From positions 1 to 64,000 of the forward strand of contig CAYGOF010000005.1 in NCBI GenBank assembly GCA_964351395.1: a DNA stretch of 64,000 nt, read 5' to 3'. Positions 62,591 to 64,000 of the stretch are shown piece after piece; within the stretch, counting starts at the first letter, position 1, and each line of letters begins with the position of its first letter. The position numbers and the translations under genes are program-made. A model generated the notes under the pieces. It was given only the letters and a program-made list of their open reading frames with translations. It was not told where the DNA came from and made no database searches. Source of the DNA: Imperialibacter sp964351395 (GTDB taxonomy: Bacteria; Bacteroidota; Bacteroidia; Cytophagales; Cyclobacteriaceae).

Positions 62591-62674
62591 GCGCAAGTGG
62601 TGAAATTGGTATACACGCTACTTTGAGGGGGTAGTGGGCGTTAGCCCGTGGGGGTTCGAATCCCCCTTTGCGCA
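62591..62674 (+). tRNA. tRNA-Leu (anticodon GAG)
   Basis: An 84-base class II tRNA. The acceptor strand GCGCAAG pairs with TTTGCGC (one G-T pair), followed by discriminator A. The anticodon arm CTACT-TTGAGGG-GGTAG gives anticodon GAG, reading CUC/CUU leucine codons. The variable arm and T arm GGGGGTTCGAATCCCCC are canonical; CCA is not encoded. A reading frame that starts inside it continues into the M42 gene but is an artefact. Confidence 0.96.
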
Positions 62675-62758
62675 CTCCTTTTCCATCTCCCATTAGTTTT
62701 TATTTATACCTATTTCGCACATATTTGTGTGATAAATAACGCATTAATAACCTTCCAA

Positions 62759-63811
62759 ATGAGCCTAAACATCCCCCTTCTTAAAAAAATCTGTGAAATG
62801 CCAGGTGCCCCTGGGTATGAAAAACGCATCAGAGACCTGGTCATCAAAGAGGTGACGCCATTGGTCGACAGTGTGGAGGTCGACAACCTTGGGAATGTAA
62901 TTTGCCTGAAAAAGGGGAAAAATAACAGAGACAATAAAAAGGCCATGGTAGCGGCCCACATGGACGAAATCGGCTTTATCGTCAAGCACATCGATGAAGC
63001 AGGGTTTATACGGTTCCATACGCTTGGAGGTTTTGATCCCAAAACGCTCACGGCCCAAAGAGTAATAGTTCACGGAAAAAAGGACCTCATTGGAGTGATG
63101 GGCACAAAGCCAATTCATGTAATGAGCGCTGAGGAAAGGAAAAAACTACCTGAATCAACCGATTTTTTTATCGATATGGGGATGTCGAGAGAAGAGGTAG
63201 TGAAATACATTAGCATTGGCGATCCTATCACCAGGGAAAGAGAACTGATCGAGATGGGCGATTGTGTCAATTGTAAATCAATTGACAACAGGATTTCTGT
63301 GTTTATTCTTTTAGAGGCGCTGAGAAACATGAAAGACTTTCCATACGATGTTTATGGCGTTTTTACGGTTCAGGAAGAGGTAGGGCTCCGCGGCGCTCAG
63401 GTTGCAGCCCATCAAATCAACCCTGATTTTGGACTTGGGCTTGACACTACCATTGCATTCGACGTTCCTGGAGCGCTACCACATGAAAAGGTGACAGAAC
63501 TTGCTAAAGGTGCGGCCATTAAAATTATGGACTCTTCCGCCATTTGTGACTACCGAATGGTCGACTACCTCAAAAAGACCGCTGATAAAAATAAGATAAA
63601 GTGGCAGCCCGAAATATTAACAGCCGGCGGCACTGACACAGCAAATGTGCAACGCATGGGAAAAAACGGAGCAATTTCCGGCGCTATATCAATTCCAACC
63701 CGTCATTTACATCAGGTAATTGAGATGGCACACAAAGAAGATGTACAAGCGTGCATCAATTTGCTCATTTCTGCGTTATCTGAATTAGACCAGTATGACT
63801 GGAGCCACTAA
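62759..63811 (+). CDS. M42-family zinc aminopeptidase
   Basis: A 350-residue cytosolic dinuclear zinc peptidase of the M42 glutamyl-aminopeptidase type; such enzymes are often mislabelled endoglucanase. Metal ligands and catalytic residues are visible: His in AAHMDEIGF, Asp in SIDNRI, the EEVG pair in VQEEVGLRGAQ, Asp in LDTTIAFDV and His near the C-terminus in PTRHLHQ. ATG 62759 is chosen because the longer frame begins inside tRNA-Leu. The stop is two bases before the ATG of the next exported gene, so the two may be cotranscribed. Confidence 0.92.
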   Translation: MSLNIPLLKKICEMPGAPGYEKRIRDLVIKEVTPLVDSVEVDNLGNVICLKKGKNNRDNKKAMVAAHMDEIGFIVKHIDEAGFIRFHTLGGFDPKTLTAQRVIVHGKKDLIGVMGTKPIHVMSAEERKKLPESTDFFIDMGMSREEVVKYISIGDPITRERELIEMGDCVNCKSIDNRISVFILLEALRNMKDFPYDVYGVFTVQEEVGLRGAQVAAHQINPDFGLGLDTTIAFDVPGALPHEKVTELAKGAAIKIMDSSAICDYRMVDYLKKTADKNKIKWQPEILTAGGTDTANVQRMGKNGAISGAISIPTRHLHQVIEMAHKEDVQACINLLISALSELDQYDWSH

Positions 63812-63813
63812 TT

Positions 63814-64000
63814 ATGAAAAAGTCCTTTTTCTGTTTAATTTTTCTTCTTGCGACCATCAGCCCTGGTTTCTCACAACAGCCTCCTTCTATTCAAATCACT
63901 GGCACACTGCTCGACAAGGAAACGCTTGACCCCTTACAATTTGCGTCAGTAGTTGTGACAAGTTCCTATCATGGTACTATTACAAGCTCGACCGGGCTTT
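63814..64000 (+). CDS. Start of a carboxypeptidase-regulatory-domain outer membrane protein (cut by window edge)
   Basis: The first 62 codons are in the window. They encode a signal peptide (MKKSFFCLIFLLATISPGFSQ) and the beginning of a carboxypeptidase-regulatory-like domain (ITGTLLDKETLDPLQFASV), as found at the N-terminus of SusC-like or TonB-dependent proteins. The rest lies to the right, so the full family cannot be decided. Confidence 0.7.
   Translation, partial: MKKSFFCLIFLLATISPGFSQQPPSIQITGTLLDKETLDPLQFASVVVTSSYHGTITSSTGL

Noticed and set aside
62648..62758. Frame beginning in the second tRNA-Leu and extending the M42 peptidase
   Set aside because: Same artefact; the conserved peptidase N-terminus begins at 62759.
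1..64000. Search for CRISPR arrays, transposons, prophage or toxin-antitoxin pairs
   Set aside because: No regularly spaced repeats, transposase or integrase motifs, or paired small toxin genes were seen on reading both strands.

Overview
The window is a dense, largely syntenic-looking chromosomal stretch of a Bacteroidota bacterium, most likely a marine or free-living Cytophagales member. The lineage call rests on several things: a SusC/SusD pair, a type IX secretion (T9SS) C-terminal sorting domain on a giant beta-propeller protein, a PorE-like TPR/PD40/OmpA protein, DUF4199, DUF2911 and DUF1080 proteins, a BatA-type membrane protein, and promoters of the form TTG-N19-TAnnTTTG instead of E. 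coli-type -35/-10 boxes. Species cannot be named from the sequence alone. I saw no CRISPR array, insertion sequence, prophage, rRNA operon or replication origin.

Layout. 0-4.6 kb: leftward purA, STAS protein, Fur/PerR regulator and bifunctional Rel (ppGpp) enzyme. 4.67-8.2 kb: tRNA-Leu(UAG), then rightward tig, clpP and clpX (protein folding and turnover). 8.2-11.9 kb: lpxB, a QueD-type enzyme, a heptose epimerase and a sulfotransferase. 12-14.6 kb: a secreted heme c/copper monooxygenase-like protein and an arylsulfotransferase-like lipoprotein. 14.9-21 kb: a leftward SusC-SusD-lipoprotein uptake operon. 21.2-27.2 kb: a PorE-like protein and a 1357-residue T9SS cargo. 27.3-28.8 kb: two tandem MORN-repeat paralogues. 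28.8-32.1 kb: lepA, folD, queE. 32.4-37.3 kb: small lipoproteins, DUF2911, NUDIX and CBS proteins, and an XdhC/MocA maturation pair.

37.3-44.1 kb holds a seven-gene leftward drug/metabolite export operon of the YbhGFSR type: TetR regulator, TolC, HlyD lipoprotein, two ABC ATPases and two ABC-2 permeases. A perfect 18-bp palindrome in front of the TetR gene is the likely operator. 44.4-48.1 kb: a small orphan gene, an SRPBCC protein, purB, a DUF1080 protein and a secreted unknown. 48.2-55.3 kb: a methyltransferase, then a leftward overlapping operon (BatA-like protein, a dihydroorotase-like protein, two DUF4199 membrane proteins, two GT2 glycosyltransferases). 55.4-64 kb: a redoxin, a glycogen-phosphorylase-like protein, a desaturase, a DHFR-fold protein, egtB-egtD (ergothioneine), tRNA-Leu(GAG), an M42 aminopeptidase and the start of a carboxypeptidase-regulatory-domain outer membrane protein.

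The most notable observations are residue-level. (1) A secreted protein fuses a CxxCH heme domain to a PHM/DBH-type fold with all six expected copper ligands. (2) The glucan phosphorylase homologue has Thr where the PLP-binding Lys belongs. (3) The annotated-type dihydroorotase has lost its metal ligands and catalytic Asp and is probably a pseudoenzyme. (4) There is a palindromic operator for the export operon, and its ABC ATPase is split into two overlapping genes. (5) Two genes, tig and a methyltransferase, appear to start at TTG. No single complete novel system such as a defence island is evident; the novelty candidates are individual proteins and small gene pairs.
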